Source: an uncultured Prevotella sp. (GTDB taxonomy: Bacteria; Bacteroidota; Bacteroidia; Bacteroidales; Bacteroidaceae). Taken from it: DNA of 53,594 nt. Below the pieces are notes generated by a model. It had not been told where the DNA came from. It searched no databases and saw only the letters and a list, made by a program, of their open reading frames with translations. The position numbers were made by a program, and so were the translations under genes. Below, one piece after another: positions 42,871 to 51,556 of this stretch (the stretch's first letter is position 1; each line of letters opens with the position of its first letter). The stretch lies in assembly GCA_934229335.1 (NCBI GenBank), contig CAKQDQ010000006.1, positions 1-53,594 on the forward strand, given 5' to 3'.

Positions 42871-44097
42871 ATGAAAAAGTTACTTGCAGCACTTGCTGTC
42901 GCTGCTTTTCCAATGATAACATTCGCTCAGACAGAGAAGAACGAAGAACAGTATGACGCAGAAAACGGTATCGTTACTATCGGTTCCGACCGCATGTTCC
43001 AAATAGAGTCAAAGGACGGACAGTTCTCTTTCAAGCCATATCTGCTCATTCAGACTACAGCAAACTTCAACTACTATGATGATGAGGGACTGGACAAGGC
43101 GTATAACCAGGACAACGTGGCTAACTCTGGCTTCAGTATTCCTTACGCTGTGCTTGGTTTCACTGGTAAGGCATGGAACAAAGTGACCTACAACCTCTCT
43201 GTTAACGCTGCCGCTACAGGCTCACAGATACTGCAACAGGCATGGTTTGACGTTCGCCTCACTAACGGATTTCAGGTTAAGGTGGGTAAGTTCAAGACTC
43301 CATTCTCATCTGCTTACCTCACTACCCTCGGCGAGACATTGATGCCAAGCCTCCCTACTTCGCTGACATCTACCGTCATCATGCCTTACGTTCTTAACGC
43401 TCAGTGCCCTACTATCGGCACAGGCTTCGACCTCGGTGTTATGGTTCACGGTAACATCGGCACCAAGTGGAACTACATGGCAGGTCTCTTCAACGGTACA
43501 GGCTCTGGTTCTAACAAGGCTACCAAGACATTCTCTGACGACTGGCACATACCTTCTCTGCTCTATGCAGGACGTATCGCATGGACGCCTTTTGGCGCAA
43601 TGCCACGCACTCAGGGCAACAGCAAGATGCTAAATGAAAACAAACTGGAAGTAGCACTCTCTGGTGGCATCAACGTTGAGAGCGAAAGCGAGAGCACTAA
43701 CGACTCACGTATGGGACTGGAGGTTAACTATCTCTATGGAAAGTGGTACTTCGGTGGTGAGGCTTACTGGATGCACGTAGGCTTTACAAAGCGTCAGAAG
43801 ATAGACGAAGGCTACGACTACTTCGGTGGTTACGCACAGGCAGGCTACTTTGTTCATCCACAGGTGCAGGTAGCAGCACGCTATGACTTCATGGACCGTA
43901 ACGGTTCGGGCAAGGACGGCATACTGAACATGCCAGCAGTAGGCGTTAACTACTTCATAAAGAATACTGGTCTGAAGCTGTCTGCTATGTATCAGTACAT
44001 CGGACGTACAGGTCACAAGACACAGCTTGACCGTGACAACGACGACCTTGGCGTTGCTAAGCACAGCGCACTCGCCACACTTCAGTATACTTTTTAA
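42871..44097 (+). CDS. Porin, phosphate-selective porin O/P-like
   Basis: A 408-residue outer-membrane barrel with signal peptide KKLLAALAVAAFPMITFAQ. Typical features are QIESKDGQFSFKPYLLIQ at the N-terminus, the KVGKFKTPFSSAYL segment (about 139-152) and the closing strand SALATLQYTF with a terminal Phe. These fit the OprP/OprO group. It lies between the di-haem protein and a mono-haem lipoprotein and could provide substrate entry for that system. The substrate (phosphate, metal complex or other) cannot be told from sequence. Confidence 0.85.
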   Translation: MKKLLAALAVAAFPMITFAQTEKNEEQYDAENGIVTIGSDRMFQIESKDGQFSFKPYLLIQTTANFNYYDDEGLDKAYNQDNVANSGFSIPYAVLGFTGKAWNKVTYNLSVNAAATGSQILQQAWFDVRLTNGFQVKVGKFKTPFSSAYLTTLGETLMPSLPTSLTSTVIMPYVLNAQCPTIGTGFDLGVMVHGNIGTKWNYMAGLFNGTGSGSNKATKTFSDDWHIPSLLYAGRIAWTPFGAMPRTQGNSKMLNENKLEVALSGGINVESESESTNDSRMGLEVNYLYGKWYFGGEAYWMHVGFTKRQKIDEGYDYFGGYAQAGYFVHPQVQVAARYDFMDRNGSGKDGILNMPAVGVNYFIKNTGLKLSAMYQYIGRTGHKTQLDRDNDDLGVAKHSALATLQYTF

Positions 44098-44124
44098 TGA
44101 ACCCTTTGGCATAACATTACTATA

Positions 44125-44859
44125 ATGAAATTCAGGAACATAACAGGTATTATGCTTTTCGCAGCCCTCGTCACCGCCTTTACGGCGTGTGACGACGGTG
44201 CTGTTAACGAGAAGGTAATACAGAAGACGGGTAATGGCTATAACATTAAGATTATAGGTACATTCAATGGCGTGAACACATGGTCAGGAAAATACTCTGT
44301 TGCTGCCGCTTGTTATGAGGAAGGTGAGGAGTATTCAGTATCACAAAAGGTGATACCCGCATCTGCCGTGGGCGAGCAAGACACCATAGTGCTCAGCAAC
44401 GTGCCTTCTACTGTGAAGACAGTAGAACTGGCTGTGGTCAACAGTCTGCGTAAACGCATCTCTACTATCCATTCTTACACGATAGAGGACGGACAAAGCA
44501 AGAACGACACTATCAAGATAGAGGTGGGCAATATGGACCTTAGCATGTTCACAGCAATTAACGATGGTCTCTTCCAGAACACCACTGTTAACTGCGCTCA
44601 ATGCCACTCTTCTGCTCATGCGGCCGCTAATCTCGACATGACAAGCGACAATGCCTACAGCTCTCTCGTTGGAGTCACTGCCCACAAGAATGGAGAGTAC
44701 ATGAGGGTTAAGCCTGGAAACGCTGACGAGAGTTACCTGTATAAGGTGTTAGCAGATGGACCTGACGAGGTACATTATTCACATGTGGCGCTGATGGCAG
44801 ACCACCAAACCATGCTTGACGTACTGAAGGCATGGATAAACGGTGGTGCGAAAAAGTAA
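44125..44859 (+). CDS. Mono-haem lipoprotein with CxxCH motif
   Basis: A 244-residue lipoprotein: lipobox TAFTAC (Cys22), then a beta-rich domain of about 110 residues. A small cytochrome c-like C-terminal region follows, with a single haem site CAQCH (C157-H161). The later MADHQTMLDVLKAWINGG helix is the cytochrome c C-terminal helix type (W-INGGA). It is 27 bp after the porin and 20 bp before the RidA-like gene, so clearly in the same operon. It probably passes electrons to or from the di-haem protein; family beyond this is not recognised. Confidence 0.8.
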   Translation: MKFRNITGIMLFAALVTAFTACDDGAVNEKVIQKTGNGYNIKIIGTFNGVNTWSGKYSVAAACYEEGEEYSVSQKVIPASAVGEQDTIVLSNVPSTVKTVELAVVNSLRKRISTIHSYTIEDGQSKNDTIKIEVGNMDLSMFTAINDGLFQNTTVNCAQCHSSAHAAANLDMTSDNAYSSLVGVTAHKNGEYMRVKPGNADESYLYKVLADGPDEVHYSHVALMADHQTMLDVLKAWINGGAKK

Positions 44860-44879
44860 AACACATAAAGATTGCATTC

Positions 44880-46019
44880 ATGAAAAAGACAAAGATAACA
44901 TTTGAAGAGATTGGGGTAAGGGCTGAGATAGCCGCTTTCGCGCCAGAAGGAAAGATTGCCGAGTTTCACGTCATGCTGCATGTAGACCCTCGCGATGAAC
45001 TCTTTGCAGGACAGTTGGAGCGCATATACAAGGCAGAGCGTCTCATTATGGAGCAAGAGGACATTGCAGGCTCAACGGTAGTGATGAAACGTTACTTCCT
45101 TAGCGACTCTGCTAACCAGGCTCCTTTAATGAAGTACGAGAAGGATAGCTCTGTTTCTATCATACAGCAGGCACCACTCGATGGCAGCAAGATTGCCGTA
45201 TGGCTATACCTACAAAAGGGTACGAACGTATATAACGAGGACGGTGTAATCGTGGCTGAGCACAACGGCTACCGTCATCTGTGGAAGATGGGTATGCACG
45301 AGCATAAGGGTGACTCTGCATGGCAAACGGAAAGCCTGCTGATTTCTTACGCTGAGATGCTTCAGAACTATGGTGCCACACTGGCTGACAACTGTATTCG
45401 CACTTGGTTCTTCGTAAGAGACGTGGACACTCAGTATGCAGGCATGGTGACAGCACGTAAGGATTTCTTCACGGAGCAGGGGCTTACGGAGAAGACTCAC
45501 TACATCTCCAGCACCGGAATAGGTGGTTCGCCTGCCGACACTAAGGCACTTCTGCAACTCGGTACCTACGCTCTTACAGGCATGGAGCCATCACAACAGC
45601 AGTACCTTTACGCTCCTACTCACCTGAACCCTACTTATGAGTATGGCGTAACCTTTGAACGCGGCACATTAGTTAAATATGGTGACAGAGGGCAGATATT
45701 TATATCAGGAACGGCGTCAATAGACAATAAAGGCAATGTACTTTACGTTGGTGATATAGTGAACCAAACAAAACGTATGTGGGAGAACGTGGAAAAACTG
45801 CTGGAAGAAGGTGGTGCTACGTTTAACGACGTGATGCAGATTGTCGTTTACCTTCGTGACAGTGCCGACTATCTTACTGTTAGTCGTATGTTCAAGGAGA
45901 AATTCCCTGACACTCCTTACGTGATTACGCTCGCGCCAGTATGCCGCCCTGCTTGGTTGATAGAGATGGAGTGCATCGCTGTGACGCCAAACGCCTATCA
46001 ACAGTACAAGGAGTTCTAA
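44880..46019 (+). CDS. Two-domain RidA/YjgF-fold protein
   Basis: I start at the ATG at 44880 (379 residues, MKKTKITFEEIGV); the open frame upstream overlaps the preceding gene and lacks support. The C-terminal ~130 residues match the RidA/YjgF fold (GQIFISGTASIDNKG, TFNDVMQIVVYLRD, CRPAWLIEMECIAV). The N-terminal ~230 residues resemble the additional YjgF-like domain of chorismatase-type proteins (FkbO/Hyg5/XanB2). Cytoplasmic; substrate unknown. The residue equivalent to the RidA arginine appears in APVCRPAWLIE. Its place between a cytochrome lipoprotein and a haem lyase is unusual and suggests a linked metabolite. Confidence 0.75.
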   Translation: MKKTKITFEEIGVRAEIAAFAPEGKIAEFHVMLHVDPRDELFAGQLERIYKAERLIMEQEDIAGSTVVMKRYFLSDSANQAPLMKYEKDSSVSIIQQAPLDGSKIAVWLYLQKGTNVYNEDGVIVAEHNGYRHLWKMGMHEHKGDSAWQTESLLISYAEMLQNYGATLADNCIRTWFFVRDVDTQYAGMVTARKDFFTEQGLTEKTHYISSTGIGGSPADTKALLQLGTYALTGMEPSQQQYLYAPTHLNPTYEYGVTFERGTLVKYGDRGQIFISGTASIDNKGNVLYVGDIVNQTKRMWENVEKLLEEGGATFNDVMQIVVYLRDSADYLTVSRMFKEKFPDTPYVITLAPVCRPAWLIEMECIAVTPNAYQQYKEF

Positions 46020-46061
46020 GGCGTGACGCTACCTCACATACGGCATAACGCCATTCTACAG

Positions 46062-48143
46062 ATGATGAAAAGAGTTTATATAGATACATTACCTTTCGTA
46101 GTCGCTGCCATAACCGCTGTGGTTATGGCGGCTTCTACGTTTATAGAGGCTTCCGCTGGAACGTCTTTCGTTAGCCAACACATTTACGGCTCATGGTGGT
46201 TCGCTGCCTTATGGGGCGTGTTGTGCGTCAGTTCCATATTGGTTATAGTGCGCTCGTGGAACAAGAGCAAGTGGATTACCTTGGGGCTACATTTCTCTAT
46301 GCTTCTGATTCTTGCAGGAGCACTCGTCACTATGCTTACAAGCGCGAAGGGAACGCTGCATCTTCGCCAAGGAGAGAATGTCACCGTTTACACCAAAAAC
46401 GATGGTACAATAGCGCAGTTGCCTTTCATCTTGCGCCTCAACTCCTTCAAAGTGATATGCTATCCAGGCACACAGGCACCACAGGATTATGAGAGTCGCA
46501 TCACTTACACATGCATGGCACACAACGAACTGGGAGAGTACACGGTTTCAATGAATAATATTTTTCATAGCGACGGGTTCCGACTCTACCAGTCTTCGTT
46601 TGATTCTGACATGAAAGGCAGTTGGCTTATGGTCAACTACGACCCTTACGGCACGTCAATTGTCTATACTGGCTACGCGCTTTTCGCCCTTTTCTCTGTG
46701 CTGATGCTGCTGCGTCGCAGTGGCAGACTGAAGGCTTTGCTCAACAGTCCGGCACTGAAGCGTGGAGCGTTCTCTATGCTGTTGCTATTCTCTTGCACAG
46801 CTTTTGCTGCCGCAGAGGGTGGCAATGGCGGCACATCTGTGGTGGAACGTAAGCAGGCTGACGACTTCACGGAGAAGCAAGTGCTGTACAACGACCGTGT
46901 GGTACCGATGAATACGGTTGCCATTGACTTTGTAGAAAAGACCACAGGCAGCCGTTCTTTCCGCTCGCTAACGCCCGAACAGGTGTTGCTTAGCTGGATG
47001 CTTTACCCCGAAGAGTGGCAGTATGTGCCCATGATACGCATTAAAAACACCGCCCTGCGTGAGCGACTCGGCATAGAAGGCGACTGTGCTCGCTTTGTGG
47101 ATTTCTTCAATTCAGACGGCAGTTACAAACTGAACGCACTGCTATCATCACGCGGTGGGCAGTCGTCTGCTTTCAATAAGGCTGTGGATGCTGCCGACGA
47201 GAACGTGGGTATCATTCTTATGGTCACCAAGGGACAACTCTTTAAGCCTGTTCCTGCTGCCGCACGACGCTCTGACACAAAGATAAAGGCGGAGGTGTTG
47301 TACAACAAATGCGACATGACCAACGTTCTCTTTAAGGCTAATCTGACGTTAGGTCTGCTGCTTTTAGTGGTATTCATGAGCCGACTGCTTAGTAATAACA
47401 CAACAACTAAAAACGGTTTAGCGTGGAAGGCAATGAGCCTTGCATGGCGATACGCACCCATTGCCCTTGTCATCGACACCATACTGCTTGCCGCTTACTT
47501 CTGCCTGCGTTGGTATGTGGCAGAGAGCATACCGCTATCCAATGGTTATGAGACCATGATTTTCGTAGCTTTGGCATTGCTCGTCATTGGTTGCGCACTG
47601 TGCAGACGCCTTCCTTTCGCTGTGCCTTTCGCCTTCCTGCTCTCTGGTTTCACCCTTTTGGTGAGCCATTTAGGACAGATGAACCCTCAGATAACGCCTC
47701 TTATGCCCGTGCTTCACTCGCCATGGCTGAGCGCGCACGTATCTGTTATCATGGTATCATATTCCCTTTATACCTTCATGGCAATGAACGGCATCCTCGC
47801 TTTGGTGCTGATGGTGAAAAGGAATCACGACAATCAGGTTGAGACCTTGGCTGTAGTGAGCCGCATTATGCTTTATCCCGCCACGCTGTTGCTTGGCATT
47901 GGCATCTTTCTTGGCTCCATATGGGCAAACGTTTCGTGGGGAAGTTACTGGAGTTGGGACCCAAAAGAGGTGTGGGCATTGATAACAATGATGGTCTATG
48001 GCATGGCGTTCCACACCCGTTTCATGCGTTTCTTCGCCTCAGACAAGGCGTTCCACGTGTTCACCGTCATTGCTTTCCTCACCGTTCTTATGACGTACTT
48101 CGGCGTAAACTACTTCCTTTCAGGAATGCATAGTTACGCGTAA
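46062..48143 (+). CDS. ccsBA: Fused ResB-CcsA cytochrome c synthase (System II)
   Basis: A polytopic inner-membrane haem lyase that exports haem and attaches it to CxxCH motifs in the periplasm. The N-terminal half (about 1-230 plus a periplasmic insert to about 430) is the ResB/CcsB part. The C-terminal half is CcsA with the WWD haem-handling motif WGSYWSWDPKEVWAL (about residues 625-639) and a set of membrane helices. I favour the ATG at 46062 (693 residues, MMKRVYIDTLPFVV) over the GTG at 46023. It ends the operon, before a strong terminator. Its presence beside three CxxCH sites in two lipoproteins gives a clear purpose. Confidence 0.92.
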   Translation: MMKRVYIDTLPFVVAAITAVVMAASTFIEASAGTSFVSQHIYGSWWFAALWGVLCVSSILVIVRSWNKSKWITLGLHFSMLLILAGALVTMLTSAKGTLHLRQGENVTVYTKNDGTIAQLPFILRLNSFKVICYPGTQAPQDYESRITYTCMAHNELGEYTVSMNNIFHSDGFRLYQSSFDSDMKGSWLMVNYDPYGTSIVYTGYALFALFSVLMLLRRSGRLKALLNSPALKRGAFSMLLLFSCTAFAAAEGGNGGTSVVERKQADDFTEKQVLYNDRVVPMNTVAIDFVEKTTGSRSFRSLTPEQVLLSWMLYPEEWQYVPMIRIKNTALRERLGIEGDCARFVDFFNSDGSYKLNALLSSRGGQSSAFNKAVDAADENVGIILMVTKGQLFKPVPAAARRSDTKIKAEVLYNKCDMTNVLFKANLTLGLLLLVVFMSRLLSNNTTTKNGLAWKAMSLAWRYAPIALVIDTILLAAYFCLRWYVAESIPLSNGYETMIFVALALLVIGCALCRRLPFAVPFAFLLSGFTLLVSHLGQMNPQITPLMPVLHSPWLSAHVSVIMVSYSLYTFMAMNGILALVLMVKRNHDNQVETLAVVSRIMLYPATLLLGIGIFLGSIWANVSWGSYWSWDPKEVWALITMMVYGMAFHTRFMRFFASDKAFHVFTVIAFLTVLMTYFGVNYFLSGMHSYA

Positions 48144-48154
48144 CCATAAACAGG

Positions 48155-48198
48155 AACGGGGTTTCATGACATTCTTAACTGTCATGAAACCCCGTTTT
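48155..48198 (+). terminator. Terminator of the porin-haem-ccsBA operon
   Basis: A perfect 17-bp stem, AACGGGGTTTCATGACA (48155-48171) with its complement at 48180-48196, an 8-nt loop and TTTT. The A-tract side is weak, so it works mainly for the plus strand. Confidence 0.9.
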
Positions 48199-48201
48199 CA
48201 T

Positions 48202-48245
48202 TACATATTGCTTGAGGTCATTCTACATATTGTCTCTCACAAGAT
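48202..48245. repeat. Two-unit 22-bp-spaced repeat after ccsBA
   Basis: TACATATTG recurs at 48202 and 48224, exactly 22 bp apart; the rest of the unit is diverged. A weak member of the 22-bp-period set. Confidence 0.35.
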
Positions 48246-48267
48246 GAGTAAGAAACAGTACTTTGCA

Positions 48268-48579
48268 TTAGCCTATCACTAAAGAAAACTGTAATCCTAA
48301 AGCATTTGCTATGCGTAAGAACGTAGAAAGCTGCATATCCGTCTGCCCTTTTTCTAATGATGATACGTATTCTCTTTTCTTTCCTATCTTCTCAGCCAAA
48401 GCTTTCTGAGTCATTTTTTGCTTCTTACGTTCACCTTTCAGTAATTCGGCATAATACCATGCCTTCGCTCTTGCATCAAATTCGTCGCGAGCCTGACTTC
48501 CATGCTCACCTATTTCCTTTTGAAGATGGTCTTCAAAAGTTTTCAACTTCGCTAACTTCTCCTCATTAAACTTCAACAT
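48268..48579 (-). CDS. higA: HigA-type antitoxin (XRE-family)
   Basis: A 103-residue protein. The N-terminal ~45 residues form a toxin-binding helical arm. The C-terminal half is an XRE helix-turn-helix (MTQKALAEKIGKKREYVSSLEKG, then LRIANALGLQ). It should neutralise the HigB/RelE-type toxin encoded 3 bp upstream and repress the shared promoter. The antitoxin frame is intact although the toxin frame has a stop codon. Confidence 0.88.
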   Translation of the reverse strand: MLKFNEEKLAKLKTFEDHLQKEIGEHGSQARDEFDARAKAWYYAELLKGERKKQKMTQKALAEKIGKKREYVSSLEKGQTDMQLSTFLRIANALGLQFSLVIG

Positions 48580-48582
48580 ATT

Positions 48583-48939
48583 TTACTCCTCCAAATATTT
48601 CTTTAGTAGTCTTTCGGCTAACTTTGTCTCCGACTTGTATTGTTTTGTTCCTTTCTTCATAAAAGAATTCAATACCAATATGCGTTTACTTTCCATGAAA
48701 CTTCTTGTATCTACTGTAAACAAGACAGTTCTATACTCGTCTTTGCTTATCGATATTCGCAATTAATAAAAGTCTGTATTAGTCAAATGTTTTACAAACT
48801 TCTGACTAACTACCAACTGAGTCGATATTATATTTAACGCATAACGGTACTTTTCTAATAACTTAGGAGACAACGTACTATAATACTCCTCAAATTCATC
48901 TGAGAAGATTATTTCCCTTATAACACCTTCTTTCTTCAT
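48583..48939 (-). pseudogene. higB: HigB/RelE-family toxin gene interrupted by an in-frame stop
   Basis: Reading from the ATG at 48939 gives MKKEGVIREIIFSDEFEE and continues to HLTNTDFY, where a TAA stop occurs at 48763-48765. Beyond it the same frame stays open for 59 more codons, starting LRISISKDEYRTVLF and ending KKYLEE before a normal stop at 48583. RelE/HigB toxins usually read ..LYELRI.. at this point, so a single GAA-to-TAA change explains the break. The full product would be 118 residues, normal for the family. The missing C-terminal half contains the RNase strands, so the toxin is probably inactive unless the stop is read through. Confidence 0.88.
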
Positions 48940-48943
48940 GATG

Positions 48944-48975
48944 CAAAAGTAAAAAAAAGAATGATAACCGCCAAA
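48944..48975 (-). promoter_or_regulatory. Promoter of the higBA operon
   Basis: TTTG (48972-48975), 20 bp, TACTTTTG (48944-48951) on the minus strand. The -7 box ends only 5 bp before the higB ATG, so the transcript would be leaderless or nearly so. Confidence 0.75.
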
Positions 48976-49034
48976 CATTTCTGGTAATAAATTCATTACT
49001 TTTCATATTTAGTGCTCTTTTATACAAAATCAAG

Positions 49035-49071
49035 CGAGGGACTATATGCAAATATCGCATATAGTCCCTCG
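49035..49071. terminator. Hairpin downstream of rnr
   Basis: CGAGGGACTATATGC (49035-49049) and its exact complement (49057-49071) form a 15-bp stem with a 7-nt loop. The T-rich side is on the plus strand (TTGTTTATTT), and the minus-strand side is only moderately T-rich, yet rnr is on the minus strand. Confidence 0.65.
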
Positions 49072-49093
49072 TTGTTTATTTATATTCTCTTCA

Positions 49094-51322
49094 CTACTCC
49101 TCCACTATGGTGAAGTCAAGTTGCTTCTTGTCGAGGTTGGCTCTCGCTACCTTGATTCGTATCTTGTCGCCTAACTGATAACGGTTGTGGCGACGACGTC
49201 CTACAAGGCAGAAGTTTCGCTCGTCAAACTCGTAGTAGTCGTCCTTCAAATCACGCATTGGCACCATGCCTTCACAATGGTTTTCGTCTATCTCTGCATA
49301 GATACCGTAGCTCGTTATACCTGATATATGAGCGTCAAACTCATCGCCTACGAACTGTCCCATGTACTCTACCATCTTATACTTAATGGAATCGCGCTCT
49401 GCGCTTGCTGCAACGAGCTCCATATCGCTACTGTGTTCACATAGTTCCTCGTAGTGGTCTTGGTTGGCAGAGCGTCCGCCATTGGCGTAACGTGTCAGCA
49501 GTCGGTGTACCATCGTGTCAGGATAACGACGTATTGGCGATGTGAAGTGCGTGTAATAGTCAAACGCTAAGCCGAAGTGGCCAATGTTATGTGTGCTGTA
49601 CTTGGCCTTCATCATGGCACGAAGAGCCACCAACTGTATGGCGTTGCCTTCTGGTTTGTCCTGACACTCGTCCATAAGGGCGTTCAAGGCACGTGCTGTC
49701 GCTCCCTTAGTACTGGTTGACTTCATCTTATAGCCGAACTTAACGACGAACGAACGCAGTGTCTCTAACTTCTGAGGGTCTGGGTTGTCGTGTACACGGT
49801 AAGGCAGTGTCTTCGCCTTTTTGCCCTTAGGCACCTTGCCAACGCTCTCCGCTACGGTTTTGTTTGCAAGCAACATGAACTCCTCGATGAGTTTGTTGGC
49901 GTCCTTAGAACGCTTGAAGTAGCACCTGATGGGCTTGCCTGTCTCATCAATATCGAAGCGCATCTCCTCACGATCAAACTTCACTGATCCGTTAGCAAAC
50001 CTCTTGGCGCGCAGTAATTTCGCCAGTCGATCGAGGGTAAGGAGTTGGTATGCGTAATCGCCCGTAAAGGTATCCTTACGCTTTTCTATGTCGTCTGCCG
50101 TGAGAGCTACACCCTCCACAAACGGTTTTGTGGTGTCAGCGCGGTTGTCTTCTATTATCTTCTGCACCTCCTCATAGGCATAGCGTCGGTTACTCTTTAT
50201 GACAGTGTGCACTATACGGTACTTTTTCACCTCGGCATTGTCGTCCATGTCGAAGATAACACTATACGTTAGCTTCTCTTCATCGGGACGAAGCGAGCAT
50301 ACAAAGTTACACAATCGCTCTGGCAACATAGGTATGGTGCGGTCTACGAGATATATACTTGTGGCACGTTTTACTGCCTCCTTATCTATAATAGATCCTT
50401 CGGTAACATAGTGTGACACGTCAGCGATGTGTACACCCACCTGCCACAGTCCGCTTTCAAGGCGTTGTATGGACAGGGCATCGTCGAAGTCCTTGGCGTC
50501 GTGAGGGTCGATGGTGCAGGTAAAGACATCGCGGAAGTCCTCGCGCTCAGCGTAATCCTCTGGTGTTATCTCACCTGTTATCTTATCAGCAGCCTCTTCT
50601 ACCTCCTTAGGATACTTGTATGGCAGTCCATACTGGGCGAGGATGGTGTTCATCTCGGCATCGTTGTCACCCTTCTTACCAAGTATGTCCACTACCTCCG
50701 CAACGATATTACGGCGTTCTCCGTCAGGCCATTGCGTTACTTTCACTACTGCACGGTCGTCGGTCTTGCCCTCTTTCAGTTTGTCCTTAGGTATGATGAT
50801 GTTGGTAGACAGTGGCTCTTGCGGTATGAGGAAGGCGAAATCGCTGTCCACACGCAGTCTGCCCACAAACTGGTCTTTCTTCCTTTGCAGTATCTCTATT
50901 ACCTGTGCCTCACGGATATGATTGCGTCGACGCGCCATTAGACTGAACTTCACGCGATCGCCTTCAAGTGCCGACAGCGAGTTACGCTCTGCCACGAATA
51001 TCGGTTTGTCGCTACCGTCGGGCACAACAGAGTTCTTTCCATTAGGCTTTGCGTGGAATACACCTTCCATAACCTGCGTGTTGTCTGCCAGACGATATGA
51101 GGAGTCGGTGACTTGAACGAGGAAATCGTCCCATGCCATCTCCTCCATGATGTCGATAGCAAGCATCTTCAGCGGGTGAGTATTTAGCTTTAATGCCTTA
51201 AAAATCTGCTTCATGGAGAACGTTTCCCCTGGTTGCGTAGAGAAGAACGCTTCTATCTTTTCAACAAGCTGAGCCTTGCTCATGCGCTTGCCACCTTTCT
51301 TCTTGTCCTTTTTGTTTCCCAT
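49094..51322 (-). CDS. rnr: Ribonuclease R
   Basis: A processive 3'-5' exoribonuclease of the RNB family, degrading structured RNA. In order: a basic N-terminus (MGNKKDKKKGGKRMSK) and winged-helix region, cold-shock domains (about residues 80-230), then the RNB catalytic domain. That domain has CTIDPHDAKDFDDALSI (about 270; the Asp cluster binds Mg). The S1 domain is at the C-terminus (GDEFDAHISGITSYGIYAEI, about 652). The 742-residue length fits RNase R. It is a single-gene unit on the minus strand. Confidence 0.95.
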   Translation of the reverse strand: MGNKKDKKKGGKRMSKAQLVEKIEAFFSTQPGETFSMKQIFKALKLNTHPLKMLAIDIMEEMAWDDFLVQVTDSSYRLADNTQVMEGVFHAKPNGKNSVVPDGSDKPIFVAERNSLSALEGDRVKFSLMARRRNHIREAQVIEILQRKKDQFVGRLRVDSDFAFLIPQEPLSTNIIIPKDKLKEGKTDDRAVVKVTQWPDGERRNIVAEVVDILGKKGDNDAEMNTILAQYGLPYKYPKEVEEAADKITGEITPEDYAEREDFRDVFTCTIDPHDAKDFDDALSIQRLESGLWQVGVHIADVSHYVTEGSIIDKEAVKRATSIYLVDRTIPMLPERLCNFVCSLRPDEEKLTYSVIFDMDDNAEVKKYRIVHTVIKSNRRYAYEEVQKIIEDNRADTTKPFVEGVALTADDIEKRKDTFTGDYAYQLLTLDRLAKLLRAKRFANGSVKFDREEMRFDIDETGKPIRCYFKRSKDANKLIEEFMLLANKTVAESVGKVPKGKKAKTLPYRVHDNPDPQKLETLRSFVVKFGYKMKSTSTKGATARALNALMDECQDKPEGNAIQLVALRAMMKAKYSTHNIGHFGLAFDYYTHFTSPIRRYPDTMVHRLLTRYANGGRSANQDHYEELCEHSSDMELVAASAERDSIKYKMVEYMGQFVGDEFDAHISGITSYGIYAEIDENHCEGMVPMRDLKDDYYEFDERNFCLVGRRRHNRYQLGDKIRIKVARANLDKKQLDFTIVEE

Positions 51323-51451
51323 AGTCGTATAATTTTAAGTGGGTTATTTCTTTTATGCATACCTTAATGCGATGCACATTTGTGTATACACGTTCTTGTT
51401 ACGATTTGTAAGCAAACAGGGTGTCGCTGCTTACAGTTTTTCTTAACATTC

Positions 51452-51539
51452 TTGCACAATGCGATCAGCACCAGATTACACGGTAATAAGGTACTAATTA
51501 CCTGGTAATCAGATAGTGATTACACGGTGAAGAGGTTGC
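51452..51539. repeat. 22-bp-period array between rnr and ctpA
   Basis: Units at 51474, 51496 and 51518 (GATTACACGGTAATAAGG type, about 16 of 22 identical) follow in phase after a weaker unit at 51452 that contains CACAATGCGAT. The array ends in GCTTTCAGATTGTAA, the same flank as the array at 42718. The unit sequence is otherwise unlike the GCGAAAGCATA arrays. Confidence 0.7.
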
Positions 51540-51556
51540 TTTCAGATTGTAATCTG

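Noticed and set aside
50429..50941. 170-codon plus-strand frame opposite rnr
   Set aside because: It is a shadow of the rnr frame; codon pattern and composition follow the real gene.
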